From assembly GCA_025716815.1 (NCBI GenBank), contig JAIXMN010000002.1:1116001-1180000 (forward strand): a stretch of DNA of 64,000 bases, in the 5' to 3' direction. Under the pieces are notes generated by a model that saw only the letters and a list, made by a program, of their open reading frames with translations, made no database searches and was not told the origin of the DNA. The stretch's first letter is position 1; each line of letters opens with the position of its first letter. The DNA is from Dichotomocladium elegans (Eukaryota > Mucoromycota > Mucoromycetes > Mucorales > Lichtheimiaceae). This document shows, in pieces, positions 11,257 through 23,059 of this stretch. A program made the translations under genes and the position numbers.

Positions 11257-11655
11257 CTACTTCGTTGTCTTCTTCCTTGACCTGGCTCGCACACACTGGG
11301 ACACTTGATACACATTCGGCTCCGTCCAATCCGGGTCCATTGTGTACGCTATCTGTTCTGATATCACCACCAGGACAACTTGCTTGCCATTGTCGATCGA
11401 TTTGTCCCGGAGATGACACTCTAATTTATGAGTAATAACCGCTTCCCATATGATTGACTGATTCTTCATCTCAAAGGGAGTCCACATTCCAGTAGTATCC
11501 TTGGTGGATCGAAAGCACCAATCGTTCGGTAATTGTGAGAGCCACTGCCACCATTTGTACCGCTGAACAAAGTAAGCGATCATCCGAGGTCGAGGGAGAG
11601 GACAGCGAAAGCGGCAGCCGATAATACGGGGAAAGCGCTCACTCGCAATATCCAT
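11257..11655 (-). CDS. Small WWE-domain-like protein
   Basis: An intronless frame of 132 residues. The middle part has the WWE-like pattern of spaced tryptophans (YKWWQWLSQLPNDW, MWTPFEMKNQ), an 'IIWEAV' helix, a basic middle and a final YTMDPDW strand, as in domains that bind poly-ADP-ribose or sit in ubiquitin ligases. The rest is short and basic, with a KKTTK tail. The match is by pattern only and the sequence is divergent. If correct, the whole protein is little more than one WWE domain, unlike most described members, which are parts of large ligases or PARPs. The start at 11655 is the only ATG near the domain. It lies 216 bases downstream of the Aven-like gene on the same strand. Confidence 0.55.
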   Translation of the reverse strand: MDIASERFPRIIGCRFRCPLPRPRMIAYFVQRYKWWQWLSQLPNDWCFRSTKDTTGMWTPFEMKNQSIIWEAVITHKLECHLRDKSIDNGKQVVLVVISEQIAYTMDPDWTEPNVYQVSQCVRARSRKKTTK

Positions 11656-11871
11656 GGATCATGAAAGAGGAAGAAAGAAAAAAGCCATGGAAATAGAAGT
11701 GGGGGGTAACTAAGATGCGTTCTCGACTTCATATTTATTGGGACCTACATCTACCCCATGATCCCGTCACACACATTAGAGCTAATGATTTATGCTCCCA
11801 TGCGCCGAAGAGTTTATATTCTACACTTTCTTACCGGATTGCCCTTTTTAGATAGAATTTGTGGGTCTAGA

Positions 11872-13179
11872 TCAACCCAAAATATCATCCAACCACGCCT
11901 CATCTTCTGCTGCGAGCTTTGTGCTTGATTTCTGTATCGTCTGCGGTTTCTTCAAGATTGTCCCAGGTCTTGGCAATTGACTCTTCGGGGAATTTGGTGG
12001 AGCCAATTGTGGAGGTTTAGCTCTATTACTACTGCTTACACTCGAAGAAGAAGCAGCAGCTGGTGCAGGCTCTTGCTTTTTCTCATCTGGCACACAAGCA
12101 GTGAGTTGTCACGGATGCGTTATCATCACTAAGCACCTACCCACTAGTGCTAATAGCTCGTCTAGGTCATCTGAATAGTCATATGTCTGTCAGATTCCCC
12201 TTTTTAACTGTAAGTCTGTTCCATTGTCTATTACCGTCATTTAATTCAGGTCGCTCCACCTCGACATTCCGTTTAACAGGCTCGTTTCGGATATAGATTC
12301 CATCCATCTCATTTTGCTCCCTCTTCTCGGCTTGTTTGAAAAGGACGACTCCGCGTCCACTTTTGACAAAAGCTGGAACAAGCGGTTTGTGAGGCATCAT
12401 AGGCTGATTATCGAATGCAGCGTCAATCTGGCAGATCGAATGATTACTCAGTTATTCATGCAATATATACCATGCATGTCTTCCTCCACATCCACACAGC
12501 ATACCAGCTCGGTGTCCTCTTCTGACAAATCAAGTATTGCTCGGGTGTCGGCTGCCATGCTCAGCACACTCTCGTAGAGGTCAAAATTGACTTGGAAAAG
12601 ACTGTCTTGATCCTTCTGCCGCTGATCGAGCTGTTCCTCTTTAAACTTGAAATAGGTTGACCCGGATCCCGTTTCGTCTATCCGGCATCTCTTCAGCGAT
12701 CCGTGATTATGACAGCCTTCCGCCTTTTCCCGCTGCACTTAGCATACAAAAGACACACACCTGTCTTTTCCAACATTTCCACAAGATCTGTTGTCTCTCG
12801 ATCAATTCCAAGTTCAGCATCCTGTTCCAATCTTTCTAGATAGAGACACAAACTTCCAGTTAGATCAGTAGACGAATCTCTTCTCCCATTTACCTTGTGC
12901 AGACATTTCCTCATAGCGATCACGGTTACTGACGATTTTACGTCTGGAGAATCTGCTAGATCGGGCTTGGATGATGGCCCCATTTGTCTCACGCTGCTGC
13001 TGCAACGAAGGAAGCTCGCCGTTACGGCGTCTAATCGCAGCGATGCTATTCCCGTTATCACGCGCCTTGGCCGCCTTTCGTCGCTCTTCCGCAACTACAG
13101 CAGCAGTATCATCACCACGATTCTTTTTTCGAGCCTGGTATTTTCGAGATTGCTTTGCCTTATATTCGTCTGGTCGCAT
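11872..13179 (-). CDS. Aven-like protein (cell-death / checkpoint regulator family)
   Basis: At least five exons read on the minus strand (first 13179-12894, last about 12090-11872). The N-terminus is strongly basic (MRPDEYKAKQSRKYQARKK). The centre has GSGSTYFKFKEEQL followed by FQVNFDLYESVLSMAADTRAIL. The C-terminal half holds DDLDELLAL, a Ser/Pro-rich linker, and ends EDEAWLDDILG. The order 'FxFKEE - hydrophobic helix - LDxLLxL - WLDxIL end' matches animal Aven, which ends in a similar EDWLDSM block and binds Bcl-xL, Apaf-1 and RNA G-quadruplexes in animals. Its fungal role is unknown. Donor and acceptor choice is clear for exons 1-3 and the last intron; the intron near 12275-12205 has two possible donors. 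Without the C-terminal block I would have called it hypothetical. Confidence 0.6.
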
Positions 13180-13289
13180 GTTGCTCCTGGGTTATAGGCA
13201 ACTCGTGCAGTAATAGGGTATGAGGGAATGATCAAAAAGGTAAAAAGTGGTATTTGGAGTCTTGGGCGGGGGATGTTTCACCACCCAGT

Positions 13290-14507
13290 TTTAATTTAGT
13301 CTCAACTCGTAAAAAAATAATCAAAAATAAATTTCGCAAGTGGGGAAAACTTATGTCGCATAAAAATAAAATAAATGGCGTATCAAGATGGAAAGAGATT
13401 TCACATCGATTGGTTAAGAGATTTTAGTCACCAGAAAATATTATCCCTTCCCCATCACTTTTAACTTACCCCGAAGGTATCCAGATGTGTGCCGGCGATA
13501 ACCGACACGGAAAATCATCGTTGTTGGCCACCTCGTCCTGGTCCTCTTCCTCTCACCCTTCGCTCCTCGGGCTCTGGTGATCTAGCTCTTCTTGCTAGAC
13601 GGCCTGTCAACACCCGCAGGTGCTCGCCGAAACCTTTCCGGGACCATGCCATGCTGCGCTTCATGTTAATATGGAATCCAGACTCATCAAGAAAAACGCA
13701 GTTTTTCTAAAGTCGATGTCGGTCCTGCCCCATCTGCGCACCCGGTCAAGGCGTTCTTGGACCTTTGCATCGCTATTCCTGTCTACAGGCTGAAACCGAG
13801 CCATTTTCAATGACAAGTTGCATTCGGTTTTCATAAATCGATGGAGCGTCGTTTTGGATACTTTGAGACTCTTAAATCTCTGGAGCAGTTGTTCCATCAG
13901 CTGCTCTAGGACAATTGACGGATTCTCAACAACCCATTCTAAAATAACACTCTTATGCTCTTCGTTAAGAATACATGAACGACCTCTGCCTCTACGTTTC
14001 TTAAAAATGCTGTCAGGGTCCTTTCCGTACTGTGATGGCCGTCGCTGAGCTGAACGAACATGGATTCCTAGCAGCTGATGCACTCAATACCTTCTCAAAC
14101 ATCCGTTTGAAAAATCTGATCTTGTCTTGGTCAGTGTACGCTGTGTAACTGCGCTTGATCCCCGCTTTTTTCATCCGAATGTCTGTATCCTTTCTCTTGG
14201 GAATGTGCGTGGCAGTAAGCTCAGAGTTATCTTTGCAAGATATGCTATTCAGATATTCTGTATGAGAACAAACGGATTGCAGAGAGTACATTTCTTTATC
14301 AACGACATGGCCTTGACCATCGTAAAAAAATAGATTGCTCATTTTTTCAGAATGTAAAGTTTTCTTGAGCGACATCTTTCGCCGTGTATTGCGACATTTG
14401 CTTTGTCATCACGCGTAAAGATTTCTGGGCAAAACACGACTTCTATTTTTGTAATCCTGCGACTTCAGAACTGACTGGGGTACGACTTTAATTTTGGAAA
14501 ACACTGT
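13290..14507 (-). mobile_element. IS630/Tc1-like transposon, truncated copy
   Basis: The right edge (14507-14450) carries the same terminal sequence as the copy at 23.87 kb and ends in TA. Two overlapping frames encode the transposase front half. 14375-14013 holds MSNLFFYDGQGHVVD and IPKRKD, and 14083-13661 holds LGIHVRSAQR, LNEEHK and NPSIVLEQL, a helix-turn-helix DNA-binding part. They are joined by a frameshift near 14080. The first catalytic Asp block (FLDESGFHIN) is present only in another frame near 13690. After the SMAW motif (about 13640) the rest of the DDE domain is absent and replaced by GC-richer sequence also seen near the 3' end of the other copies. The left edge is degraded and approximate. 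Not functional. Confidence 0.75.
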
Positions 14508-14510
14508 ATG

Positions 14511-14739
14511 TATATGCCCTTAACCACACCCAGGACGAACTAAATTTATCCGTTGGTAAACAATACTCCAGCATATGGGCGCGGTAGAACCATGCATACC
14601 GGACATGACAGGGGATCCTACAGTGTGCCATGCGTCCCAAGCTGACACCATGTGTTCAATATGAGAATCCATACACCATTTCACAAATTCAAAAAAATCG
14701 CAGTATGATAAGAAATATGCGCAAGATGCGAAATTCTGA
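14511..14739. other. Spacer between transposon fragments
   Basis: AT-rich sequence with no recognised gene, flanked on both sides by fragments of the same transposon family; probably old element sequence. Confidence 0.3.
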
Positions 14740-14900
14740 CTTTCGTACCTGCCGATCCTTTCCTATACGTGGACATTCCGCATTCTGAATAAGCATAGGA
14801 AAATGGACAAGTTCACTTTGTTGATAAACATGACTTTTCCGAATCTACGGACTATGTCGTTGACGAGAAGCGTACCATAGTCACTCTTTTTGGGTTTGAG
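14740..14900 (+). mobile_element. IS630/Tc1-like 5' fragment
   Basis: The plus-strand frame reads GQVHFVDKHDFSESTDYVVDE, equivalent to the N-terminal block of the transposase in the larger copies, preceded by a CATTCTGAA leader also present in them. Its orientation is opposite to the neighbouring copies, so it is a separate insertion or an inverted piece. Confidence 0.5.
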
Positions 14901-15159
14901 AACTGTCTAAAGGAAATCTCTATTTAGCTATGAGATGAGCAAAGCAATAACGTCAAACATCTTGGCAATGTGGCCTCATGCAAGCGAGTAATTCTTTTAC
15001 CCATTGACGGGACAGCCTAGGGTATATGATTATCCTTTAATCTATTGCCCAGCTCAACACCAAAATGTACCCAGACATGCATCAGCTATAACTACAGGGG
15101 ATCAACGGAGGTAGCAAGCACACCGTAATCTCTACATGGCCTATGGTACAGATGTTTTA

Positions 15160-15405
15160 CGTAAGAACAAATGGATTGAAGCGAGCATGCTTCTGCATCT
15201 GACAATCTAGTCCATGATCTCAGCATAGCCGCACCCATCAACGACATGTTCCTGCCCAGCTTCGCGATAAGGTAAATTGCTCATTGCAGAATTCAAATGT
15301 GGTGATAGCTAAAGAACCCAAAAAAGCGATATTTTTAATAGAGATGCCCTTTTTAAGAAGTCTTGTGCAGCATTTGGTCTGTCATCATGCATAATTAGTC
15401 GGCGA
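15160..15405 (-). mobile_element. IS630/Tc1-like 5' fragment
   Basis: The minus-strand frame gives MSNLPYREAGQEHVVDGCG near 15280-15220, the transposase start of this family. The outer part (15365-15400) matches the leader 'ATTTGCTTTGTCATCACGCG' of the 14.5 kb copy with several changes. Only the first 250 bases or so survive, directly beside the hydrolase gene's 3' end. Confidence 0.55.
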
Positions 15406-15472
15406 GAATATCAATAACCGACTAACCCGAGAAAAGAAAGAGCGATAGGATGTATGAAAGGGAATGCTAGCT

Positions 15473-16675
15473 TTATTGCTTTGATGTTCGCATACACTGT
15501 TCTGTAAATACAACCAATTGATCCAGTGCATACTGGCGCACATGGACATCTTCCACAATGGCCGATGCCAACATAGCCCATAAATGGAGCTGCTCGGGTG
15601 ATTGCACCAGCGTGACACGAGCTCCACTCTCGCGAGCACGAGACGCGATGTATCCAGCTTCATCGAGAAGGACCTCGTTGCCGCCTACTGTGATGAGCAC
15701 GTTACGAGGTAAGAATGATCCGAGATCAACCTCAGCCGGAAGGTAACGGAAAGGCTGCTCTCCTTCCTGGGGTATATAGCTTTCCTCCATTCGGTCAATA
15801 GCGGCCGCATTCAGATAGTCGACACCGCCATTGGCGCGCCACGAATCACCGCCGGCTTCGAGACCCGTGTAAGGTGATGCAAAGACAGCACCTTGGAATT
15901 GGGGTTTGTGCAGGTAGAGCAAGTCCAATACCACAGAGGCGCCCGCATCATCCGCACCTAAACCCACTGTTAATAATCGAACTAATATGTATCTTTATTT
16001 TGAATAACTTGCCTACAATGAGTTTTGAGGGAGGGACATGGACAGTGTTTACCAGCCACTCGTACGTGCTTTTCAGGTCATCTACAGCAGCAGGGAATGG
16101 GTGCTCGGGCCCCAAACCTTAAATCATACCCACCATGCCCTCTTTAGTAAAAAAGAACTGTCCAAGCGCATAACTTGCCCCGAATACCCGCTTACGGTAT
16201 TTAGCCACAAAGATAGTGCACTTCATATTTTTGTCCGCCTCAAGTGCTCTGATCCAAGTAGCGAACGTCTTGATGTATAACTGGCTTAGATCCACGCGGA
16301 AACCGCCGCCTTGATATCAATCCCCACAGTATCCAACACGTTTTTGTTTCTTTATATCAGTTTTCTCGCTCCAAAATGGATATGTCAATCTCATTTTCCG
16401 GTACCCTCTCCCGTTAAAGACATACCTGGCACCCAGAGAAGTACAACATGGCTAGAAGCAATCGCATCGCTTATGGCCTCTTTCTTGGCGTCTCCGATAT
16501 CCTCTGCAATCCACATGCCGCGGTCATCTTCTACTTGAACCCATTTCTGATCAAAGGGCAGGAGGAAACTGAGCAGTTTCACAAATCGGCGACAAGCATT
16601 TTGATTGTGCCAACTGAATGTAATGCGTAGCAGGAATAAAATGATCCAGCGACGCAACGACCAAAAGAAATCCAT
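15473..16675 (-). CDS. Alpha/beta hydrolase, HSL-type fold with Ser-to-Asp nucleophile change
   Basis: Four exons (16675-16426, 16309-16196, 16117-16013, 15966-15473) give 320 residues. An N-terminal hydrophobic segment (residues 8-22, WIILFLLRITFSW) suggests membrane anchoring. The order of motifs is that of hormone-sensitive-lipase-like esterases: oxyanion GGGF (about residue 84), YRLGPEHPFPAAVDDL, the elbow GADDAGAS, ASPYTGL, VGGNEVLLDE (acid) and QLHLWAM (His). Two key positions differ from the usual enzyme: the oxyanion block is PGGGF instead of HGGGF, and the nucleophile elbow is DDAG instead of DSAG. The last intron begins GC rather than GT (16012). All junctions keep the frame and rebuild motifs, so these changes are not splicing artefacts. 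It may be a non-catalytic relative or use Asp as nucleophile, as epoxide hydrolases do. Confidence 0.87.
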
Positions 16676-18531
16676 GGAAGGTTGAAGTGATATGTCGAAA
16701 ACGCCCTGAGAATTATCAGCTGAAACAATTTTAATGACTGGATTTGAATACTACTTTAGGCAACTCGAGCAATCCCTATGTTGTAATTTTCACAATCTAT
16801 GGTCAAAAAGCCTTAAGAAGTCGCTTCGCCTTGTGTTGCAGTATATTTCAGAATACCATGATCCATGTAGAGTTTGATTAGGTTGGTTTTTAAATTAAAA
16901 TGAAGATAGCCATCTTTCCGTTTGCCGTTTCACTGTTGTCTGCACACTCGAACTATGTAATTTTGATCACGTGATGAACAAAGTTGTTAAAACTTCACAG
17001 AAGCCTTAATATGGCTCCATTTGGTACACGCGTAACCGTCATTTCATGATCAAAAAACTCGTGACACATTGACGATGGCCAGTTCTCCATCAGGACTGCG
17101 TTAGGAACGTTGACGTTTGGAAATGACATACACATAAATGTATGTTATTGATACAACAAAGTAGCTTTTTATTTGTCAAATAGTTTCAAAAAAATGTGTT
17201 CTCCCTTTTTCTAGCGCAGAATGAAACTGGTGGGGCTCGGCGTCGGCGTGGCTTTTCAATTACCTGAAACAGAGGTTCCGTCGGCACTAACTACTACATT
17301 TAATCCGTGCAGAATCCTTCTTCCATTCATCCCCGTAAATATGGACTCTGGCGGCAAAATATCTTCACTGTTGTTTAATTCAATAGACATGGTCTCGATC
17401 AACTCGAATTATGCCGCTTTCCTTATACCCCTTTAGAGGATCTGTTCCTACTAGAAGAATGATTTTTAGGCTATCAACAATATAATACTGACTTTTAAAA
17501 GAAATCAGCAGCAATTTGAGTTGCTTTGCGGTGTACAGCAGCGCTTTGACGATCGAGGTTGAATCAAAATAGGAGGTGCATATGAAAAGAGGCCTGACTT
17601 CATGCGACATGAGGTTTGCTCGAATTTGGTCGGCATCGCAATTTGAAGTTTACTAAGTTTGCCTCTAGGTATCCTTGTCGTGAACATCGACAATATTGAA
17701 ATTACTACAGAAGCAAGTGACTTTTCTATTCTTATGCGAGGAGTAGCATAGTTTAAGGCTAATCCACACGATGGAGGTTTGCGTGACGGACAGAGGAGCC
17801 GCCTAGGAAGGAAGGTATTTCATAGTAAAACATGGAATGAGGGAAGCGGCAACGATAATTTTTATCTCCTGCCACAGGTTATGCATGCACGTTCCTTAGG
17901 ACTTCTGTTGTTTTGTTGTTATTTATACAATTAGATAAGGACGTTCCTATATATCTATCTTCCCCTTCCTCCTGCGTTTTTATAATAATGAATATCATTT
18001 CTCTTTATACATCAAATTTGGGATATGCTGGATGAATTCCGCAAACAACCGAGCGACAATTGCTATGGAAATGGGGAAGGAGAGACAGAGCAGATAAGCG
18101 AGGCAAAAAAATGAAAATGGACAATGCAAAGGACGCTATCTGATTCTCGTTTTGTGTTGTTAATACCCCTTTCTTCGTCCCTTCGGCAGTCGATACCTGC
18201 AGGCCGAATATGGAAACGAGGCACTGGGAAAGTGAATCGTAACTCGTTTATGCATAGCGCTCAGAAATGAGAATCCTCTTTGGCCGATTGGTGTAGCAAA
18301 AGGTAACACGGGCAGCAGCGTCTCCTTGCCTTCCCCCGACCTAGAACGCCCCCCCCAACAACGGGACCGAGATTACCGTCCCGCCGGCGTAGAACAAGAA
18401 AGGTTTGATAAATTCCTTCTGGCTATTCCTCTTTTCTCTTTTCTGCATTTCTTTTTTCTTCACCACTTGCTTCCTCAATTTTTCCACCGAAAAAAGAAGA
18501 AGGATCAGTTTTACTTTATGTCATTGACACT
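16676..18531. other. Long intergenic region
   Basis: AT-rich, no gene recognised. Two overlapping minus-strand frames near 17380-17693 and a plus-strand 71-residue frame at 17221 have no conserved features and may be remnants. From about 18400 the sequence becomes CT-rich, likely the promoter and leader of the Zn2Cys6 gene. Confidence 0.4.
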
Positions 18532-20854
18532 ATGTCCAAGAAGACCACTACAGACGCCTTCCAGCAATCAGCCGCCCAGCCTCCACCGCTTTCGCCGCCC
18601 AAACGTGTGAAGGTCACCCTTGCGTGTGTTGTCTGTCGCAAGAAAAAAGTTAAATGCGATGGCATCCAGCCTTCCTGTTCACGCTGTAATACAATGGGTC
18701 TGTCTTGCGAGTACTCTGACCCACCACGCAAACGTGGACCGCCTAAGGGATGCATCGAGGTGATCGAGAACCGAGCTCACCGCATCGAATCTCTTTTGGG
18801 CAAAGACCCTTTGGGTTAGACATTCGCTTTCCCCCTTCCCACCCTCTGTTCTCCTTGCTCTAGCTCTGATCATGGGACTTTGCATTTCGCGTAAATAGCA
18901 TGGCAGCCTAGCCAACGGATGTCGAATGCCATCCCGCGGTGCATGATGGATAAAGCAGCAGTTCCTCTAGACGCTGCCCCTGCCTCGCGCATCATTGTAA
19001 ATGCATCCGTAACTAACGACGGTGTCCGTGACAACCGCCTACTTCCTAGCCGTAATCCGCTTCTGGAAATTGTGGCAAGCACCATGGTGAGACTGAAAAA
19101 CTTGCCTGTACGTACTCGCTATATTAGTATCGTATAAGAGTCAGAACACTGATAAGGTCCATTCCATGGCATTCTCTCTAGGGCAGCCACGACAGGGATT
19201 GCTATCTAACCCTTTCCGCTGATGAGCCTGCATTGGTCGAGAGCTTTTTTGTTCACTTCAATCTCTTCTTCCCCATCTTATCGCGGCAGCATTATTTGTA
19301 TCAGCTGCAACACCAGCCGAGCAACCTGAACCCGCTCCTTCGCAATGCGGTTCTAGCCCTCGGCAGTCGGTACACCGGAAGCGACATCTATGCAAATCTG
19401 TATTTCGAACGTTGCCAAAGAATTTTAAATGCAACGTCGTCTCCTGATAATGTCACTTTGTCGACCGTGCAGGTAATCTAATATGAGCGTAGTCATCGTG
19501 CTCATACTCCATCATCCCTGTTTACATGGGCAGTATTTACTTACCAAGGCAATATACCCCGAAATAGGCTCTTGCGGTCATGTGCTGGTACTGCTACCTT
19601 CTCGGCGATATGCATGACTGCCGTTCACTCCGCCACCGGCTCGTGTCCATGATTCATGATCTCGCTCTCTACCGGGATCCAGACACGTCCTTTGGTATTG
19701 TCGAGATGGAGCTCCGACGCCGTGCCTTTTGGGTTGTTTTCGTGATGGACCAGTGGTTGGCATGTTGTCTAGGAGAATCTCTGCTAAGCCGGCGAAGCTG
19801 GAATTGCCGGTGGCCTCGGCTAGAGGATAGCCAGTTGCAGGCAATTGACAGGAAGCACCTGGATATGTCTGCAGTGCCTGTAGACTATGCGCTCCAGGTC
19901 ACGGTTTTTACTGAGATGATTAAACTTTCACATATTGTGAGTGATCACCTCGGCGGGTTTTCGAATGCTCCTTCTGCCTTAACAAACTGGCTCTTCAACC
20001 TCCCGTGCTACCTCGAGTTCAACAGACCTGCAGGCGATGGTCCGCCCGCGCCCATCACACGCATCTACCACATGTTATACTATACCGCGCAAATCATGTT
20101 GCACAGAACATCCGACACCTACGGTGTTTGTACATCAGCAGCTAACACAATCGTCCATATTGCTGAACAAATGATACATGACGATCAAACAAAAGATCTC
20201 CATAACATATCCCTCATCTCGCTTACTCTCTCCACGGCAGTCCTTCTTGACCGCAATGACAATCGCAGCAGCCTTCACAAGTCAATTTATGCTTTCAAGA
20301 ACGCGCACTTGGTCTTGCTCAAACACCTTCCACTTGACGCAATATTGGTCGAATTCATTGAGAAGCACCAAGTCTCGATGACAGATGATACATTTTATCA
20401 ACAGGAGCAACGACCATCGCTTAAACGGCCACGTGAAGAGGAAGACGGAGAAGAATCGCAGGAAATCCAAGATCATCAACAGCAGCAGCAACAGCAACTA
20501 GTACTACAACTGCAACAGCAGGAACAACAATCTGATTCTGTCGTCGATGGCATTTTTACTTGGGCAGATGTACTTCCGGCCGAAAAATTCTGGTGGACAA
20601 CGTGCGATATGATTGGAAACGTATCCAAGAAACAGCAATCGGGATCATTTGTGTCGTCATCATCGTCATGGTCTCTGTCCTCACCTGGCTCTTCAACGCA
20701 CTCCCCTGCCATGTCATGCGTCCAGCCAATTACCGATAATAAGGATCAACCATTAATGCCATTCGATCTCCTTAATGATAATGACATATACATCTGGATG
20801 CCTCCACAACAGCCGGACATTTTTATTCCTGCCGATTTTGATCTTCCTGTTTGA
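18532..20854 (+). CDS. Zn2Cys6 fungal-specific transcription factor
   Basis: Four exons (18532-18814, 18899-19107, 19182-19472, 19568-20854) give 689 residues. The DNA-binding cluster, residues about 28-60, reads CVVCRKKKVKCDG...CSRCNTMGLSCEY, with all six zinc-binding Cys. The middle region (exons 3-4) is the fungal transcription-factor homology domain: FFVHFNLFFPILSRQHY, then HDLALYRDP and RRRAFWVVFVMDQW. The C-terminus has a Gln-rich tract (about 20478-20530), a Ser-rich stretch and an acidic tail ending with IFIPADFDLP, probably an activation region. Such proteins control metabolic or transport genes in the nucleus. The target genes are unknown, and no neighbouring metabolic cluster suggests one. 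The start is in frame with the finger, and an earlier ATG at 18519 is out of frame. Confidence 0.92.
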
Positions 20855-20963
20855 GGTTCACCCTTTTTTTGCATGTTGTTTTTTCACTAGTATTGTCGCA
20901 CTCGACCAAAAAAGAATTCTCTCACGCATGCTACCGAATGTTTTCTGTAGTTGAAACATCCTA

Positions 20964-20964
20964 T

Positions 20965-20997
<33 letters not shown>

Positions 20998-20998
20998 C
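20964..20998. repeat. Compound (AC)n(AT)n microsatellite
   Basis: About seven AC units followed by about ten AT units, roughly 110 bases after the stop codon of the Zn2Cys6 gene. Confidence 0.9.
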
Positions 20999-22666
20999 AT
21001 ACCCAACGGACCACAACATAACACACCTACTAGCGAGAAAGAGAGAAAAAATCACAAAACGCACCCTCACACATTCCAAATTTGAAAATCCTTTCTTTCA
21101 AGGGGCGGAGAAGCAATAGTTAGTACATGATCATGCCAGCACTTTTTCCATCCATACGCTATTCTTCCTTCTACGACTCATCTTTGCGGACCTAGGCCGG
21201 ACGACTTCCACTTTGTTTGGTTACACATATTGCTTATTGCCCGTTTTTCCTGTTTTGCATATACTATCTTTCCCTATTGTTATCTCTCTAACACACATTA
21301 ATAAATACATACACATAGGTGACTGTACGTTTTGGATGTTTTAAACTGTTGGATTTCATCTAGACTTTTAAAGGCACATACCCCGTATTGAGTGCTCGTG
21401 TGAGAGATCCGTGACCAATTGACACATGCTGCAAGTAGGACAGATCTCTATGGACTCCTTTATAGAAAAGCAGAAAGGGTCGAGATCTTTTCTACACTAG
21501 CGTGTATAAGATACTAAGCAAACTCGTGATCACTTAGCCTCCTCTTCTCCCTCACACCGGTGATCGTCATCATTCGCCGATGATGGTAAATTCCACCACT
21601 TATCATATTATCACGGGTTCTATCCGCCGAATATCTTTGATATGATGATTTTTAACTAGCACTGTTAAAGGTATGTGCATCTACCGCAATTATCGAGCAA
21701 TATTGAACATTTTTCTTGGGTACATGCGTTACTGGAATGTATTATCTTCACTGCTCGACGGAAGCTTTTGCAGAAGTATTTCTCTTGGACATTTGGGATC
21801 TTGATAGAATACCAGTAATTCGTATGGAGTGTAACGATAGATATGTATCCCTCCGGTCTGCCTGAGCTGAGAATCGCCTGGGGCAGTACAGCATTATTTC
21901 ACGGGACGCGCAGGGATCGGGCCCTGGTACTGGCTTCATCTATTTCTAGCGCATGATCCACGATTTTCTTCAAATTATACATCTATTTAAACATGCTCCT
22001 TTCTCAGCGAATATATAAAACAGACCCATGACCACTTGCAAACATATAGCAAAGCCAACAAGAAGAACCTCCCAACGACTCTCTCGAGGATTCGATGTCA
22101 AAAATCGGTAGAAGACCCGTAGAGGATGTCTAGCCTCACGTTACTTACCCCCTCCCATCTACGGGATGAGTTACCTACTGCTTATTCTGGTTTTGATAAC
22201 TGCATACCGCCAGAGGTGGAGATTGTTTGGTGCATATAAATTATTATTAGTCATTCTGTCTTTCCAACAACCCCGCCATATGCATTACCCGGCCCTAAAC
22301 GTTTTTTCTCTGAGAACTGTTGGTTTACCAATGTCGATATACGACGTTATAGTCCGTTTATGTGTGAAACATCTCAAGTCGGAACCCTACACTTCATTAA
22401 TCTTGTGCGAAAATGATTTCTAGGATTGCTTTTTTTTCGGGAACTACGAAAAAGATATATTCTGGAGAGCATTCGTTGCCTTATTTCTTCTCTCTGCTGC
22501 TTGCTCACGCAGGTTTATCTCCATGATTTCCATCTACCCTTTTTAAAAAGCGGTTGGAGGGCTGTAGTAATTGCCATGACCAATATAATAGCCGTATCTC
22601 GTTCTATCTCAAAGATCCATTCCGGTATCCAAAAGAACTCAATTATGTATTGATATCCGCCGTCGA

Positions 22667-22667
22667 G

Positions 22668-22707
<40 letters not shown>

Positions 22708-22717
22708 GGTGTGTGCT
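22667..22717. repeat. Compound (TA)n(GT)n microsatellite
   Basis: About eleven TA units followed by about eight GT units and a short interrupted GT tail, in a gene-free region. Confidence 0.9.
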
Positions 22718-23059
22718 CTATATAATTACCTTTAAGTTAGATCACTGTTGTTCGTCATTCCGATAGTTTGTAGCTAGTCACCTGAAATTATGAGAGACCA
22801 AACATTAATCAAATCTGACCTATTCGATACCACTCTTATTCGAGCCACCTACGTCCCAAATTACGAGCCGTTGAGTTTTACTTTCCTCTTACCAACTGAT
22901 GAATGTTACCCAAATGGATAAGTGCAGGTTAGTATGACAAAAGATACGTAGACAAATGAATGTCCTCCAGATTGTCCAGTTATATTCCTTATAATGATAT
23001 TTTGGATTCACCCTCCCTCGTTCATCCATGGGAAAAAGTCCCAAACTATCTATGAATAC

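Larger units (their letters stand above)
20855..23059. other. Long intergenic region with microsatellites
   Basis: No gene recognised in about 2.2 kb. Two compound microsatellites lie here (listed separately). Small open frames at 22166-22423 and 22426-22653 have no conserved features. The right end passes into a transposon fragment. Confidence 0.45.
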
